Positions 5,142-5,569 of a stretch of 5,569 nucleotides of DNA are shown one piece after another; position 1 is the first letter of the stretch, and each line of letters begins with the position of its first letter. Under the pieces are notes generated by a model. The model was not told where the DNA came from, searched no databases, and worked only from the letters and a program-made list of their open reading frames with translations. Made by a program: the position numbers and the translations under genes. Source of the stretch: Alphaproteobacteria bacterium (GTDB lineage: Bacteria; Pseudomonadota; Alphaproteobacteria; Acetobacterales; Acetobacteraceae); assembly GCA_026225015.1 (NCBI GenBank), contig JAMFRY010000001.1:1-5569 (forward strand). Direction: 5' to 3'.

Positions 5142-5569
5142 TCTTCTAAGTACGGCAGTGTTGCTGCTCTCGTCGGGGACTGGCCGCCCGACGAAAGCGA
5201 GCCTGTGCCGGGCAATAAGCGCTACCTACTATGCCATCTTCCATTGCTTGGCCAATGAATGCGCCAATTCGTAGATCGGGGGTACCAAAACGCTTCGCAG
5301 CGCGCCTGCCTGGCGTCAAGTGTACCGCGCTCTGGAGCACGGAGCGACAAAGAGCAAATGCCTGAACAAAGATGTCATCAAGACATTTCCTCCCGAAGTG
5401 GCCGACTTCGCGGCGGCATTTGGCGGATTACGATCCATTTTTCACAGTAACCAAATCCCAAGTTTGGAACGATATCTACCTGACCTATGAGGCAATTGCG
5501 AAATTTTCAGAATGCTCATCCAAGGACAAACGGGCATTCTGCGTCTATGTGCTTTTGAAAGACGTAAGA
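5128..5569 (+). pseudogene. Broken HEPN-like protein gene (nonsense codon plus frameshifting deletion)
   Basis: Three pieces join into one protein. Piece 1 starts at TTG 5128 (LKPLDLLSTAVLLL...) and runs 48 codons to the in-frame TAG at 5272-5274. It contains LCRAISATYYAIFHCLANE, the tyrosine-rich helix typical of HEPN-like proteins. Piece 2, 5275-5421 in the same frame, has 49 codons with PAWRQVYRALEHGATKSKC and FPPEVADFAAAF. Piece 3, from 5423 in the next frame (+1), has 49 codons with ADYDPFF, KSQVWNDIYLTYEAIAKF and KDKRAFCVYVLLK. Family members as I recall them are about 150-160 residues, with a roughly nine-residue charged segment between DFAxxF and ADYDP. That segment is absent here, and a loss of about 26 bases (2 modulo 3) would explain both the gap and the frame change. 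HEPN proteins are often RNases or toxins; the protein made here would stop after 48 residues. No strong Shine-Dalgarno precedes the TTG, so coupling to the upstream gene is likely. The stop codon is not visible before the window ends. Assignment to HEPN rests on pattern memory. Confidence 0.75.

Noticed and set aside
5272..5274. TAG as a pyrrolysine or other recoding site
   Set aside because: A further frameshift and missing segment downstream make simple gene decay the better explanation, and nothing in the window suggests recoding.
5259..5450. 63-codon plus-strand frame in the HEPN region
   Set aside because: It is out of frame with both recognisable HEPN pieces and has no family features.
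1..5569. CRISPR array, tRNA or rRNA genes, insertion-sequence transposase
   Set aside because: No regularly spaced repeats, no tRNA-like cloverleaf or rRNA signature, and no transposase motifs were seen on either strand.

Overview
The window reads as a GC-rich alphaproteobacterial chromosome. Protein features and the gene order threonine synthase / M16 peptidase / TldD-PmbA family protein fit that class, perhaps Acetobacteraceae or a relative. The lineage guess is from memory of family sequences, not from a search.

Positions 1-4569 hold housekeeping genes, all on the + strand. First is the C-terminal part of the heme chaperone gene hemW, cut by the window's left edge. A 72-bp gap with a small REP-like hairpin follows. 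Then come three tightly packed genes: thrC (last step of threonine synthesis), an M16 zinc protease resembling mitochondrial processing peptidase beta subunit, and a PmbA/TldE-type protein. thrC abuts the protease gene (TAGATG) and the protease gene overlaps pmbA (ATGA), so the three are probably one transcription unit.

Positions 4570-4841 are non-coding. The first ~105 bp form a REPIN-like element: a GTAG-headed imperfect palindrome facing a diverged inverted copy. The remainder is noticeably more A/T-rich and holds a plausible sigma70-type promoter and a short inverted repeat just upstream of the next gene.

Positions 4842-5569 look like an accessory two-gene module. The first gene is an intact 99-residue acidic protein of unknown function with a GEDSDGDPI motif. 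The second, overlapping its 3' end, is the remains of a HEPN-like protein of roughly 155 residues. It is broken twice: an in-frame TAG after 48 codons, and a frameshifting deletion later that appears to remove a conserved segment between DFAAAF and ADYDP. Joining the three pieces (48 + 49 + 49 residues) restores an almost complete family member. The likely story is a toxin/antitoxin-like or RNase/partner pair whose HEPN half has been inactivated while the small partner stays open. This is the most interesting part of the window.
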